NCBI RefSeq assembly: GCF_036046055.1
Contig: NZ_CP107939.1
Coordinates: 7,688,001 to 7,752,000 of the forward strand
Source of the DNA: Nocardia sp. NBC_00403
GTDB lineage: Bacteria > Actinomycetota > Actinomycetes > Mycobacteriales > Mycobacteriaceae
Reading direction: 5' to 3'
DNA: 64,000 bases
Positions 35,884-44,559 of the stretch are shown here, in pieces. The notes below the pieces were generated by a model, which made no database searches, was not told the DNA's origin, and saw nothing but the letters and a program-made list of their open reading frames with translations. The translations under genes and the position numbers were made by a program. The first letter of the stretch is position 1. Every line of letters starts with the position of its first letter.

Positions 35884-36297
35884 GTGACTGAGATCGACTT
35901 GGAAGACAAGGAACTGTTCGTGCCGTTGTCGGAGATGGGCGGGGAGGAGCCCGACGAGCCGGACGCATCTCGTGGGGTGGCGTGCAGGCTGTACAACGAT
36001 TTCCCCACCGGCATCACGATCGTCCGGATACGCGGCGGACAGCATAGCTACCTGTTCACTCTGAATTCCGGCTCCACCAGCGATGATTTCGAGACCACCG
36101 ACGAGCTGGCCCTATCGACCGTCACCGGATTCAAGCGCCGGGCCGAGTTCCGCGGCAACGGCTGGCACTACTGGTACCAGATCAAAGTGTCTCTGTCGGC
36201 CGGTACGAACAACGTCAGCCGTTTCTTTTTTCCTAACTCATCGGCGACTGACGGGGGCGAGGTCGCGCAGGCTGGTGATGGCGCGCGAGGCCGGTAG
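35884..36297 (+). CDS. Hypothetical protein, probably 3'-truncated
   Basis: A 137-aa protein from GTG 35884 (GTGGGAGG upstream). The N-terminus is acidic (VTEIDLEDKELFVPLSEMGG), then comes a beta-rich core (CRLYNDFPTGITIVRIRGGQ, HSYLFTLNSGSTSDDFETTD, GFKRRAEFRGNGWHYWYQIK). Similarity to ordinary protein composition ends near RFFFPNSS, where the DNA becomes the antisense of an integrase remnant. The C-terminus is therefore probably replaced. No family recognised; the strand pattern suggests a small beta-barrel or lipocalin-like fold. Confidence 0.5.
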   Translation: MTEIDLEDKELFVPLSEMGGEEPDEPDASRGVACRLYNDFPTGITIVRIRGGQHSYLFTLNSGSTSDDFETTDELALSTVTGFKRRAEFRGNGWHYWYQIKVSLSAGTNNVSRFFFPNSSATDGGEVAQAGDGARGR

Positions 36298-36384
36298 GGG
36301 TTTGAAGTAGCGGCGTAGGTTGTCGGGCTTGCTGTGTCGGGAATCGGCCATCAGCTCCAGCGAGCAGGCTGGCTCGATCTTCGC
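36238..36384 (-). pseudogene. C-terminal remnant of a tyrosine-type integrase
   Basis: The last 48 codons read EPACSLELMADSRHSKPDNL, RRYFKPLPASRAITSL, then RDLAPVSRR and stop. The pattern L-M-x-x-S-x-H-x-x-x-x-x-x-x-R-R-Y-F-K-P matches the end of phage-type integrases that carry the catalytic Tyr in that helix. The rest of the gene is absent or unreadable upstream. The call is by pattern only. Confidence 0.4.
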
Positions 36385-36833
36385 TGAAGTGGGGTAGGCC
36401 CGAGTGCCGGATTTCCGGCTTGCGCGCCCGACAACCACCACCGAACCGTTCGTTCGGTAACGCCCAACCACGGAATCGGCGCGCGCTCGAGTGCGTCCAA
36501 CCACGCATGACCAACGAATCCGAGTTCCCGCTGAATCCCGGCCCCCACACCGACGAGAGCCTGGCCGCGGAGTTTGTGCGATGGCGGGCTTGGGTTGAGC
36601 ACCGAGCAGCCCTGAGCGATCAACCACCGCCACCCGGAACCGGTGCCTAGCACGACCTATCTCAGCTTCGAACGTCCGGAAATGCCGAATTTCGTGCACT
36701 CGACGTACCGTGTTCCGAGGCGGCCTTGCGGTGCCTCCAGTGACGTGCCGGATACCGCTATTGTTCGTGGGTATCGACCGGTTCAGCCTGTTCTAGCCGA
36801 GCTCTGACTGGGCCCCGATGGCAGGTCCACCGG

Positions 36834-37700
36834 CTATGCGAGTTGTAGTTGCTGCTCGAACTCGGTCGGTACCCATTGCTCACGGAATGCTTGCGGGGTA
36901 AGGAAACCCAGCGATCCGTGTGGCCGGTAACTGTTGTACTCGATGCGCCAGTCCTCGGCAAGGACCCGCACCTCGGTCAGGGAATGAAACACCTCGCAGG
37001 ACAGGAATTCGTCGCGGAAACGCCCATTGAACGACTCGCAGACACCGTTCTGCCACGGCGATCCCGGATCGATGAACGAGGCATCGACTCCGGTGAACCG
37101 GCACCAATCCCGCATCGCGTGTGCGGTCATCTCGGTGCCGTTGTCCATGCGAATGTGCGTCGGCTTCACCCCCGGTGGCCACGATGATCTCGTGGAGCAC
37201 ACCGACCAGCTGATCGGCGGTACACGACCGGAATGCCCTGGTGGCCAAGGCTTCCCGTGTGAACTCGTCGATAATGTTGAGGAACCGGACTTGTCGGCCG
37301 TCGACGGTGACATCGACCTGGAAATCCAGGGCCCACATCTGATCCGGGAACGACGCCTTCAACCGCTGATTCCGCCCCGGCCCGATGCGGCGTTTCTTAC
37401 GCACTCGACTCGGTCGCTTCAATCCCTCCTCACGCCAGAGTCGTTGGGTGCGTTTATGGTTGGTGACCAGACCTTCGCCGCGGCACAACGCGTGTGCCTT
37501 CCGCCAGCCCCACCGCGGATGACGCCGGGAGATCGCGCGCAGCCGCCACCTCAACGTCCGTTCGGCCTCGGCGACCGTCGGCGGCCGACGTTGCACCGAC
37601 CGCGACTGCCCCACCACTCGGCAGGCGCGGCGTTGCGAAACCCGAAACCGCTGCTGCAGAACCACCACGGCCCTGCGACGGCGGTCCGGGCTCAGTAGTT
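36834..37700 (-). pseudogene. IS3 orfB transposase with internal frameshift
   Basis: From the N-terminus: LSPDRRRRAVVVLQQRFRVS, RWGWRKAHALCRGEGLVTN, PDQMWALDFQVDVTVDGRQ (first catalytic Asp) and FLNIIDEFTREALATRAFRS. At about 37170-37185 the frame breaks after VLHEIIVATGG. It resumes in another frame with PTHIRMDNGTEMTAHAMRD (second Asp), PGSPWQNGVCESFNGRFRDE (Glu) and the end LQLA. One base lost or gained in the run of G near 37180 explains it. As written no full-length integrase can be made, apart from programmed shifting. Confidence 0.85.
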
Positions 37701-37970
37701 TCCCCGGTTCACTTCCTTGAGCATGTCGATATCGAGGGCCTGCTCGGCGACCATCTTCTTCAACCGCGCGTTCTCGCGCTCCAGCTCCTTGAGCCGTTTC
37801 GCGTCGTCGGATTTCATGCCGCCGTACTGGGCTTGCCAGCGATGCCAGGAAGCCTCGGAAATCTCGAGGTGCTTGCACACTTCCTCGATCGAGAATTTCT
37901 CGCCGATCAGCTTCTCGCCCTCGCGCAGCTTGCGGATGATCTGCTCGGGGGTGTGTCGTCGTCGCGCCAT
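37692..37970 (-). CDS. IS3 orfA
   Basis: A 92-aa DNA-binding subunit. The HTH is RRRHTPEQIIRKLREGEKLI with FSIEEVCKHLEISEASWHRW. It is followed by a leucine-zipper-like helix (DDAKRLKELERENARLKKMV, AEQALDIDMLKEVNRGNY), typical of IS407-group orfA. It overlaps the orfB start by a few bases, the normal -1 frameshift window. Confidence 0.93.
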   Translation of the reverse strand: MARRRHTPEQIIRKLREGEKLIGEKFSIEEVCKHLEISEASWHRWQAQYGGMKSDDAKRLKELERENARLKKMVAEQALDIDMLKEVNRGNY

Positions 37971-38051
37971 GTCGTGATCTCGTCCTCCTGCACCCATTCT
38001 GGTGCATCAGAACTCTCACAACCGCTGGACCTGCTCAAAGGGCTCCAGTCA

Positions 38052-38352
38052 GTTGGGCGAGACGGCGCCGAAGCCGCCACCGGCGTACTCCAGCGATTCG
38101 CCGGTGTCGGGATAGTGCACCTGGTACAGGTCGATGTGGTCGACACCCAGCCGCCGCAGCGAGTCCTCGACCTCGCGGCGGACGCTGGCAGGCTTCATGA
38201 TCCGGCGCGGTGCGGCCTGCGGGTCGTCCGGGTTCCAGACCAGCCCGGCCTTGGTGAAGATGTAGGGCCGGTCGGCCTCGGGCAGGTCGGCGATGGCCTT
38301 GCCGACCACTTCCTCCCCATGGCCCAGGCCGTAGACGAACGGAACTGTCAGT
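38052..38352 (-). pseudogene. Aldo/keto reductase fragment
   Basis: Reads VPFVYGLGHGEEVVGKAIAD, DRPYIFTKAGLVWNPDDPQA (Lys of the catalytic tetrad region), RREVEDSLRRLGVDHIDLYQ and VHYPDTGESLEYAGGGFG. These correspond to residues of about 50-130 of a 320-aa reductase. The 3' side stops at the IS3 end; the 5' side stops near 38352 in unrelated DNA. Both missing parts are absent from the other side of the IS, so an additional deletion occurred. Confidence 0.85.
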
Positions 38353-38883
38353 AGAACCTACGTGACTCGCTGTCCGCAGTGTCCGCTGAGAGGCGGAACT
38401 CGAGATCCTTCGTCGGGCCGGCCCAGCGTCCGCGGGCTGTCTGTCGCCGGTGGCTTACGCCTCTGCGCCGAGATCGTCGACGACGTTCACCGCTGCCCCC
38501 GACGGTAATTCTCACTTCGGTCGATAGCGAGATGCGCCATCCGGCCTGAAATACGCTGGCGGACTGACTCGTTCGTGATGAGAGCCTGTCGTTCGGTTGG
38601 GCAGCTCGGTGCGGTTCACCGGGATCAACCCGCATCCGCACTCGACGCGTACGGTTTCCCCCAGCCGAGGCCAGCAGCGTCATCGCGCGCTCGTATCACG
38701 CCCACGCCGATTCGCCGCTACCGCCGGATTCCGCGCAACTGCTCCTCATGGCGATGGCGATATCACCGATTGTTCTGTTCGCCGGGGCTTTTGGGCTGGT
38801 TGTGATACGGGCGCGACGCCGACATCTCGGCGGTTCGGTTCTCGCTCCCTTCCGGGAGATGTGGGATCCGGCGTGCGTCGAAC
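38353..38883. other. 530-bp gap
   Basis: No gene recognised. A short hydrophobic frame near 38748 (MAMAISPIVLFAGAFGLVVI) has an ATG but lacks a ribosome site and runs into Arg-rich noise antisense to the TetR gene. Confidence 0.4.
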
Positions 38884-39513
38884 TTACGCCTCTGGGCGGG
38901 GGGTCAGGCCTCGCGCTGTGTGTAGCCGAAGCACGTCGTCGACGATGGTGTTCACGTAGTCGGCGTCGATAGCGAGCCCGGCGAAGAGCCGGCGGAAGAT
39001 GAGCGGGCCTGCCAGCTGATCGATGACCAGTGGGAGCTCGGTGTCGGGTGACAGTTCGCCGTTCGCATCGGCGGTCTCCAGGATCGTCCGGAAACCCGCC
39101 GAACCGGCTTGGTAAAGCGCCTCTTTCAGGCTCTCGAACGCTGGGTCGAACGGGGCGCGGTCCAGAACGGCACGCATACCGTGTTCACCTACCGGATCAT
39201 GCAGCAGCTGCCGCAAACCGTTCAGTTCGCCCACGAGGTCGGTGCGCAGATCGCCGGACGGTGCACGCCGGACCTGGCCGATTCGCTGCACGATCGCGTC
39301 GTGGATCAGCGCCGCCACATCGGGCCAGTGCCGATACAGCGTGGTCCGGCCGATGCCACTGCGGGCCGCCACGGCCACATGGGTAACGCCACTCCAGCCC
39401 TCCTCGGCCAGCAACTCCTGGGCGGCGGTCAGCGCGGCCTGCCTGCTGCGCAGCACCCGGGGGTCCGGATCGCGCTGCGGTGCGCCTGCGGTCGCTTGCC
39501 GGACATCGTTCAC
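38884..39513 (-). CDS. TetR-family repressor of an MFS pump
   Basis: A 209-aa regulator. The N-terminal HTH (about residues 25-72) is RQAALTAAQELLAEEGWSGV followed by HVAVAARSGIGRTTLYRHWP. The C-terminal ligand domain includes GLRQLLHDPVGEHGMRAVLD and VIDQLAGPLIFRRLFAGLA, typical of TetR_C_11/16-type regulators. It is divergent from an EmrB/QacA-type exporter, and the 145-bp intergenic region carries a 13-bp inverted repeat. Drug-responsive control is the natural reading. Confidence 0.92.
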   Translation of the reverse strand: MNDVRQATAGAPQRDPDPRVLRSRQAALTAAQELLAEEGWSGVTHVAVAARSGIGRTTLYRHWPDVAALIHDAIVQRIGQVRRAPSGDLRTDLVGELNGLRQLLHDPVGEHGMRAVLDRAPFDPAFESLKEALYQAGSAGFRTILETADANGELSPDTELPLVIDQLAGPLIFRRLFAGLAIDADYVNTIVDDVLRLHTARGLTPRPEA

Positions 39514-39573
39514 CTGTCACTCCGTTCGCCGAGCGGACCGTTCCGGAACATCTTGCACCAAACCAAACTGTAG

Positions 39574-39607
39574 TACATTATGTTCCATATCTTTGGAACA
39601 TCATGTA
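39574..39607. promoter_or_regulatory. Operator between tetR and MFS exporter
   Basis: TACATTATGTTCC (39574-39586) and GGAACATCATGTA (39595-39607) form an inverted repeat with 12 of 13 positions matching and an 8-bp spacer. It lies 60 bp upstream of each gene's start, the classic TetR-operator size and position. Confidence 0.8.
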
Positions 39608-39658
39608 CCGAACTGTGTGAAAGGCGAACGATCATGTACGAATTCGAAAGGGGTGGCG

Positions 39659-41170
39659 ATGAGCACTGAAATAGGGGTTCCCATCACCGCGGCGGTCGGG
39701 ACGAACCGAAAGGGCCTGGCGCTGGCGGTCATCGCGATCGCACAGCTGACGGTCGTGCTGGACGTGTCGATAGTGAACGTCGCGCTGCCATCGATCCAGC
39801 AGGACCTGGGGTTCTCCGCGACCGGCCTGGAATGGATCGTCAACGCCTACGCCCTGGCGTTTGGTGGTCTGCTCCTACTGGGAGGACGCATCGCCGACGT
39901 CTACGGCAAGCGCCGGACATTGATCGCGGGCCTGGGTCTGCTGGTGGTCGCCTCGACCGCCGGCGGTCTGGCACCGGACGCGGGATGGCTGATAGGCGCG
40001 CGAGTCGCCCAAGGCGTGGCGGGTGCGCTGATCGCGCCCGCCGCGCTGGCACTGATCGCCACGACCTTCGCCGAAGGTCACGAGCGCAACCGGGCGATGG
40101 GTGTCTATGCCGCGATGTCAGGTGCCGGTGGGGCACTCGGCAATGTGCTCGGCGGCGTGCTGACTACCGGATTGAGCTGGCGTTGGGTGCTTTTCGTCAA
40201 TATACCGATCGGGATCTTCGCGGCTGTCCTGGCGCCGAGGGCCTTCCAGCGAACGGCGACGGCGGGTGGGCGCATGGACCTGGCGGGCGCGCTGACCGTC
40301 ACCGCTGGTGTGTCCTCGATCGTCTACGGCCTGATGCACGCCTCCTCCGATTCCTGGGGCAGCGCAGGCACTTACGGGCCGCTGACCGGTGGCGCGGTGG
40401 CGCTGCTGACGTTCGTGCTCATCGAAGCGCGCCAGCCATCGCCACTGATGCCATTGCGCATCTGGGCCGATCGCAACCGCGCCGGCGCCTACGTGGTCAT
40501 GTTGGTCGTCGGCGCCGCGACGATCGCAGTGTTCTACTTCCTCACCCTGTTCATGCAGATCGTGCTCGGATACAGCGCGCTCCGAACGGGCTTCGCATTC
40601 CTGGCGTTCGCGGTAGGCGCCGGGGCCACGGCCGGCATCAGCGGCCGGCTGGTCGGCCGGATCGGCCCGCGCCCGTTGCTAGGGGTCGGACTGCTCACCC
40701 TGGCGTCCGGATTGTTCTGGTTGTCGTTCCTCGACGCCGATGCCCGATACCTCGGCGATCTCGCGGGACCGCTCGTACTGGCGGGATGCGGGGTGGGGCT
40801 GTGCTTCGTCCCACTGACCCTGGCCGCCGTGGTGCGTGTCGACCATGACGCGGCAGGCATCTCCTCGGCACTGCTCAATACGTGCCAGCAGGTGGGCGGC
40901 GGACTCGGCTTGGCGGTGTTCGGGACCATCGCGGCAACGGCCGCCCGGCACCGGCTCGACACCGCGGTCCCGGGCCTCGGAGCGCAGGCGCACGCGGGCG
41001 GTGGTGGACCGATGCCGCCCGAGCTACGCCGGTTGATCAGCGATGCGCTCGCAGATGGTTACGGCCTCGCGTACCTGGTCGCCGCGGTGACGCTGGCCGT
41101 CGCGTGCGTGATCGGTGTCATCGCCATCCGCGAAGTCGCCGACGAGGGCGCAGCAGTTCCGATCGCCTGA
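39659..41170 (+). CDS. DHA2-type MFS drug exporter (EmrB/QacA)
   Basis: A 503-aa, 14-helix proton antiporter. It has the DHA2 start AIAQLTVVLDVSIVNVALPS (motif D1) and IQQDLGFSATGLEWIVNAYA. Motif A is GGRIADVYGKRRTLIAGLG, and motif C is AMSGAGGALGNVLGGVLTTG. The later part has ISSALLNTCQQVGGGLGLAV, typical of the family. ATG 39659 is preceded by GAAAGGGGTGGCG. Likely effluxes hydrophobic or cationic antimicrobials, controlled by the divergent TetR. The hemerythrin gene 26 bp downstream is probably co-transcribed. Confidence 0.95.
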   Translation: MSTEIGVPITAAVGTNRKGLALAVIAIAQLTVVLDVSIVNVALPSIQQDLGFSATGLEWIVNAYALAFGGLLLLGGRIADVYGKRRTLIAGLGLLVVASTAGGLAPDAGWLIGARVAQGVAGALIAPAALALIATTFAEGHERNRAMGVYAAMSGAGGALGNVLGGVLTTGLSWRWVLFVNIPIGIFAAVLAPRAFQRTATAGGRMDLAGALTVTAGVSSIVYGLMHASSDSWGSAGTYGPLTGGAVALLTFVLIEARQPSPLMPLRIWADRNRAGAYVVMLVVGAATIAVFYFLTLFMQIVLGYSALRTGFAFLAFAVGAGATAGISGRLVGRIGPRPLLGVGLLTLASGLFWLSFLDADARYLGDLAGPLVLAGCGVGLCFVPLTLAAVVRVDHDAAGISSALLNTCQQVGGGLGLAVFGTIAATAARHRLDTAVPGLGAQAHAGGGGPMPPELRRLISDALADGYGLAYLVAAVTLAVACVIGVIAIREVADEGAAVPIA

Positions 41171-41196
41171 AACCTCTCGAGAAAGAAGACTTTCGA

Positions 41197-41862
41197 ATGA
41201 ACCAACCCGACGTCACCATGATGATCCTGGTGCACAACGCTTTTCGTCGAGATCTGCTTCGGATGCAAGCTGCTGCCACCGAGGTGGGCGATGATCCGGC
41301 CGCGCTCACCGCGCTGCGGGCCGGGTGGCGGACATTCAGCGAGTATCTGACCATCCACCACACCTCCGAGGACGAGGTGCTGTGGCCGACGCTGCAGGCG
41401 AAGCCGGATGCGCACACCGCCCTGCTGACCCAGATGGCCCAGGAGCACGCACAACTCGATCCGCTGCTCGAACAGATAGAGCAAGACCTGGATCAGGCAT
41501 CAACCACCCATCTGGTCGCCCGGCTCGAGCGGCTCGCCGAGGTGCTCATCGGCCATCTTGACCACGAGGAGGGTGCGGCCCTGCCATTGGTGCGGGAGAC
41601 CCTCACTCCTCAGGAGTGGACCGCGTTCGGCAACGATCAGCGCCACCGGATCGGAATCAAAGGCGGCGCATGGTTCTTTCCGTGGCTGCTCGACGGGGCA
41701 TCGCCACAAACCCGAGCATTCGCCCTCGGGCTACTCCCGCCGCCACTCCGCCTCGTCTACCGATGGGTTTGGCAGCCGCGCTACCAGCGGCATTCGCCGT
41801 GGCGACCACGACCGGTGGAACTTGCGCAGGCGGATCGGAAGACACCTGTTGCGAGTCGCTGA
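41197..41862 (+). CDS. Hemerythrin-domain protein
   Basis: A 221-aa protein with an N-terminal HHE four-helix bundle. Putative di-iron ligands lie in MMILVHNAFRRDLLRM, YLTIHHTSEDEVLWPTL, MAQEHAQLDPLLEQI and VLIGHLDHEEGAALPLV. The C-terminal 70 residues (FPWLLDGASPQTRAFALGLL and on) carry a hydrophobic stretch and a basic tail, as in actinobacterial hemerythrin-like proteins. Expected to bind oxygen, NO or peroxide, or store iron. It sits close behind the MFS gene, suggesting a shared stress response. Confidence 0.9.
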   Translation: MNQPDVTMMILVHNAFRRDLLRMQAAATEVGDDPAALTALRAGWRTFSEYLTIHHTSEDEVLWPTLQAKPDAHTALLTQMAQEHAQLDPLLEQIEQDLDQASTTHLVARLERLAEVLIGHLDHEEGAALPLVRETLTPQEWTAFGNDQRHRIGIKGGAWFFPWLLDGASPQTRAFALGLLPPPLRLVYRWVWQPRYQRHSPWRPRPVELAQADRKTPVASR

Positions 41863-41980
41863 ACGCCCAACTGGGTCGGGTTGCCTTCACGAGAGATCAT
41901 CCGGGTGATGTCGTGGGCGGACACTTCACCAGAGTGGATCGACACCGCGACCCGGCACATGTCTTCCCCGGTGCGCATCT

Positions 41981-42180
41981 TCACGGCAGGCGGTCGGCTC
42001 GCCAGGAATTGAAGGTCCTGACGAGTGCGACGCTCGCGGCAGTCGATACCGCCACTCCAGCATTGCCCACCACGACCAAAGTGACCGTCGTGAGCGCGAT
42101 GATGACCAGGGCCGCCAGCTCCAGCCAGGCATTGCTGCGAGGCTGGAGCGGCGGGCATGGTTGTCGGGTACTCGGCGGCC
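41981..42180 (-). CDS. Membrane-helix ORF without clear start
   Basis: The minus frame reads WLELAALVIIALTTVTLVVV, then GNAGVAVSTAASVALVRTF and NSWRADRLP before a TGA at 41981. It has protein-like composition and one strong transmembrane segment, but no ATG or GTG in a good context. It is either a decayed gene or one with a rare start. The remainder of 41863-42203 shows nothing. Confidence 0.3.
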
Positions 42181-42203
42181 CTCACTGTGCCGGATCTTCC
42201 GCG

Positions 42204-42464
42204 CTATTTGAAGACGACGCCGCGACCGTCGAAGACTCCGCCGTGGCAGACGCCGGTGGAGGAGGCATACGGGTAGGTGTCGACGCGTCCGCCTCCCCTT
42301 TGGCAGTCGTTGATCGTGATGAGGCTCCCGGGTGTCTTGCCGATCGGGGTCGCGGTGGGAGTGGAGTCGGCCGCCGCTACTCCGGAAGCTGCGGCGACAG
42401 CGATGCCACCGGCGACGACGGCAGACCCGATGAGCGCGGTGAGTGCGTTGGACAGAGTTTTCAT
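42204..42464 (-). CDS. Small secreted protein
   Basis: An 86-aa product from ATG 42464 with CTGGAGAG upstream. The signal peptide MKTLSNALTALIGSAVVAGG continues to the Ala-x-Ala-like site ASGVAAADS. The mature part (about 55 aa) contains two cysteines (INDCQRGGG and STGVCHGGVF) that could form a disulfide. Small two-cysteine secreted proteins of unknown role are common in Nocardia and Mycobacterium. Confidence 0.7.
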   Translation of the reverse strand: MKTLSNALTALIGSAVVAGGIAVAAASGVAAADSTPTATPIGKTPGSLITINDCQRGGGRVDTYPYASSTGVCHGGVFDGRGVVFK

Positions 42465-43092
42465 ACGAATCTCTCCAGAGAAATCTGATTCTTTACCCGG
42501 GTGTCGGCCCGGACGAGAACTCACGGTAGGAGTCCTGACGCAGCCCGAGCCAGCCGCCTTACTCTGCGGCGTGAAAACCCTGCAGGTCAACGCCGTGATC
42601 CAGCTTCCCGGTCCGGAACCGGAGGATCGACCACTCGGTGCAATTCCGACTACTCGAATACCGGCCCCTGCCAGTCGGCGACCCCATTTGGTCGGGGCGT
42701 GAACGCTGGTCGATGAGGACAGGCGGTTGGTGGGCAACAAGGTCGCCCGGCGCCGGCGGGCATCTACAACACGTGGACCAACGACGACACCGGCGAAACG
42801 GTCGCGACTCCCGTTCCAGCCTTCCTACTGCAGGAGCTCCGCGAGGTGTCCCACTACGAAGGACCGAATCGCGTTGTGAACAGCATCGACAACGGCCGAA
42901 AGCCGGTCTACAAGGTGGTTGAGGGACAGTCGCCCGAGATCCGGCGCTAAGGAGTTCCGGCGGCGCCCCGTTGAACCGACAGAACCAGGGCGGACTGGTG
43001 AGATCGCGTATTCAACTGTCGACTTATCTATACGCAGCGGTTCGTGGTCGGGGTTAGCTACCCCGTAACGTCCCGCAGGTGACCAGGCGGGG
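42465..43092. other. Region between secreted protein and IS3
   Basis: Apart from the remnant at 42722-42950 no gene is recognised. A plus frame near 42530 (LTQPEPAALLCGVKTLQVNA) looks weakly coding. Confidence 0.3.
42722..42950 (+). pseudogene. C-terminal part of an unrecognised gene
   Basis: An open frame without start codon reads PAGIYNTWTNDDTGETVATP, VPAFLLQELREVSHYEGPNR and VVNSIDNGRKPVYKVVEG, ending SPEIRR and TAA at 42948. Codon use is clearly coding. The 5' portion is cut by a stop near 42715. No family recognised; too short for most gene tables. Confidence 0.4.
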
Positions 43093-43128
43093 TGACCTGC
43101 CCCACCAGTTAGGTTCCAGTTGTGGTGG

Positions 43129-43995
43129 CTAACTGACAGCGCGGATGTTGTTGTTGTCGAAGGATAATTCGTACTCGATCGGAGTGGAGTAGCCCAGGGC
43201 GGAGTGGCGCCGCTGGCGGTTGTGGAAGATCTCGATGTAGTCGAAGATCGCGTTGGCGAGCTCGATTCGGGTCTTCCATTTCTTGCGGTTGAGTAGCTCG
43301 ATCTGCATCGAGGACCAGAAGCTTTCCATCATCGCGTTATCGAGTCCGTCGCCGACGGTGCCGAACGAGGGCAGCAGACCCGCGGAGCGGATCTTCTCGC
43401 CGAAGACCCAGGACGTGAATTGGGTGCCGTGGTCAGCATGCACGACCCCACCGGGAGCGGGATGGCGATTACGGATAGCCATGTCCAAGGCGTTGACCAC
43501 CAAGGTCGCGTCCTGCTTGGAATCGATCGACCAGCCCACGATCCGACGGCTGAACGCGTCGAGAACCGCAGCGCAGTAGACCCAGCCTTCTCGCGTCCTG
43601 TGTTGCGTTATGTCAGTGACCCACAACTCATTTGGCGCCAGCCGGTGGAACTTGCGGTTAACCAGATCATCGGCAGTCGCGACGCCGCGCAGGCGTTTGA
43701 CCCGCGTCGGCCCGGGCAGCCCGTAGATGCCGGCTTGGGTCATCAGAACCGACACCGTTCGCGAGCAGACCTGCACGCTCATACCGAGGGTGAGTTCGGC
43801 ATGGATTCTGCGGTACCCGTAAGTGCCCCGGGAGGCGACGTGGACCTCACGGATCAGCCCGGTCAGCCACTGGCGCCGCAGCTGGGTGGGTGTGGTCGGG
43901 GTGCGTTTGTGCTTGTAGTAGTTCTGGCGAGTAATTCCGAGGATTCGGCAGCATCGGTCCACTGGGGCCCCGGCGTCGACGAGAGCGTCGATCAC
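43129..43995 (-). CDS. IS3 orfB transposase
   Basis: A 288-aa DDE integrase (GTG 43995, overlapping the orfA stop as GTGA; it is normally made as an OrfAB frameshift fusion). HTH_21 region: VHVASRGTYGYRRIHAEL, VSVLMTQAGIYGLPGPTR. Catalytic core: PNELWVTDITQHRTREGWVY (Asp), GGVVHADHGTQFTSWVFGE (Asp) and MMESFWSSMQIELLNRKKW (Glu), ending HSALGYSTPIEYEL. All residues are intact, so the element may be active. Confidence 0.96.
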   Translation of the reverse strand: MIDALVDAGAPVDRCCRILGITRQNYYKHKRTPTTPTQLRRQWLTGLIREVHVASRGTYGYRRIHAELTLGMSVQVCSRTVSVLMTQAGIYGLPGPTRVKRLRGVATADDLVNRKFHRLAPNELWVTDITQHRTREGWVYCAAVLDAFSRRIVGWSIDSKQDATLVVNALDMAIRNRHPAPGGVVHADHGTQFTSWVFGEKIRSAGLLPSFGTVGDGLDNAMMESFWSSMQIELLNRKKWKTRIELANAIFDYIEIFHNRQRRHSALGYSTPIEYELSFDNNNIRAVS

Positions 43996-44288
43996 CGGGT
44001 AGACCCTTTTGGGCGGGGCTTGTCCTCGCCGAGGAATTTCGTTGCTTGGCGGATGATCGCCAACTCGCTTTCCAGTTCGGAGATCCGTCGCCGCGCCGCC
44101 CGTAACTGCACCGACTCGGTAGAGGAGGTACCGGGTCGCAGTCCGCGGTCGATCTCGTCTTGACGGACCCATTTTGACAGCGTCACTGGATGAATGCCTA
44201 GCTCGACGGCTGTCTGCTTGGCTTGTCTGCCTGCGCGTACCAGCGCGACTGCTCGCGCACGGAACTCGGGAGGGTAGGGGCGGGGCAC
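43992..44288 (-). CDS. IS3 orfA
   Basis: A 98-aa HTH_Tnp_1 protein: MPRPYPPEFRARAVALVRAG, QTAVELGIHPVTLSKWVRQD, then a leucine-zipper helix (LRAARRRISELESELAIIRQ) ending FLGEDKPRPKGSTR. It provides DNA binding for the intact IS3. Confidence 0.95.
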   Translation of the reverse strand: MPRPYPPEFRARAVALVRAGRQAKQTAVELGIHPVTLSKWVRQDEIDRGLRPGTSSTESVQLRAARRRISELESELAIIRQATKFLGEDKPRPKGSTR

Positions 44289-44559
44289 GGCGTTCAGCCT
44301 TTCGTAAAGGCTGTCAGTTAGCCACTGGAACTGGAACCCAAGGGGTGGGGCAGGTCAGGTTTGACACCTATCTGTGCAGCAGTCCCGCTACCTGTTTCCA
44401 GGCGGATGCGCAGGCCGGCCAGCTGCGGCCAGACGGCTTTGGCGTGCACGTTCAGTTACAGCTCGGGTTTGGAGCCGGGTGTGTGCCGAGGGCGTGCGCA
44501 CAGCGGACATCCTGCCGGACAGGCAGGTGTCGGGGTGCGGCAGGATGCGGCCTGTCGTG

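Larger units (their letters stand above)
36805..38051 (-). mobile_element. IS3-family element (IS407-like) in an aldo/keto reductase gene
   Basis: The left end starts TGACTGGGCCCCGATGGCAG (36805) and the right end is its imperfect complement, ending CTGGAGCC-type sequence at 38051 (read inward TGACTGGAGCCCTTTGAGCA). Both continue with an AGGTCCA-C/G-CGG core, so the inverted repeats extend about 35 bp. It carries orfA and a frameshifted orfB. The flanks do not show a clear 3-4 bp duplication. The reductase fragment at 38052 ends exactly at the right end. Confidence 0.82.
43093..44357 (-). mobile_element. IS3-family element, intact
   Basis: Ends TGACCTGCCCCACC (43093) and GGTGGGGCAGGTCA (44357) are perfect complements for 14 bp. 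The similarity continues inward through GGTTCCAGTT...GGCTAACTGACAG (to 43139 and from 44311), giving inverted repeats of about 45 bp. Size is 1,265 bp with two orfs, typical for IS3/IS51-type elements. A target duplication is not evident (GGG left, GGT right). Confidence 0.92.
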
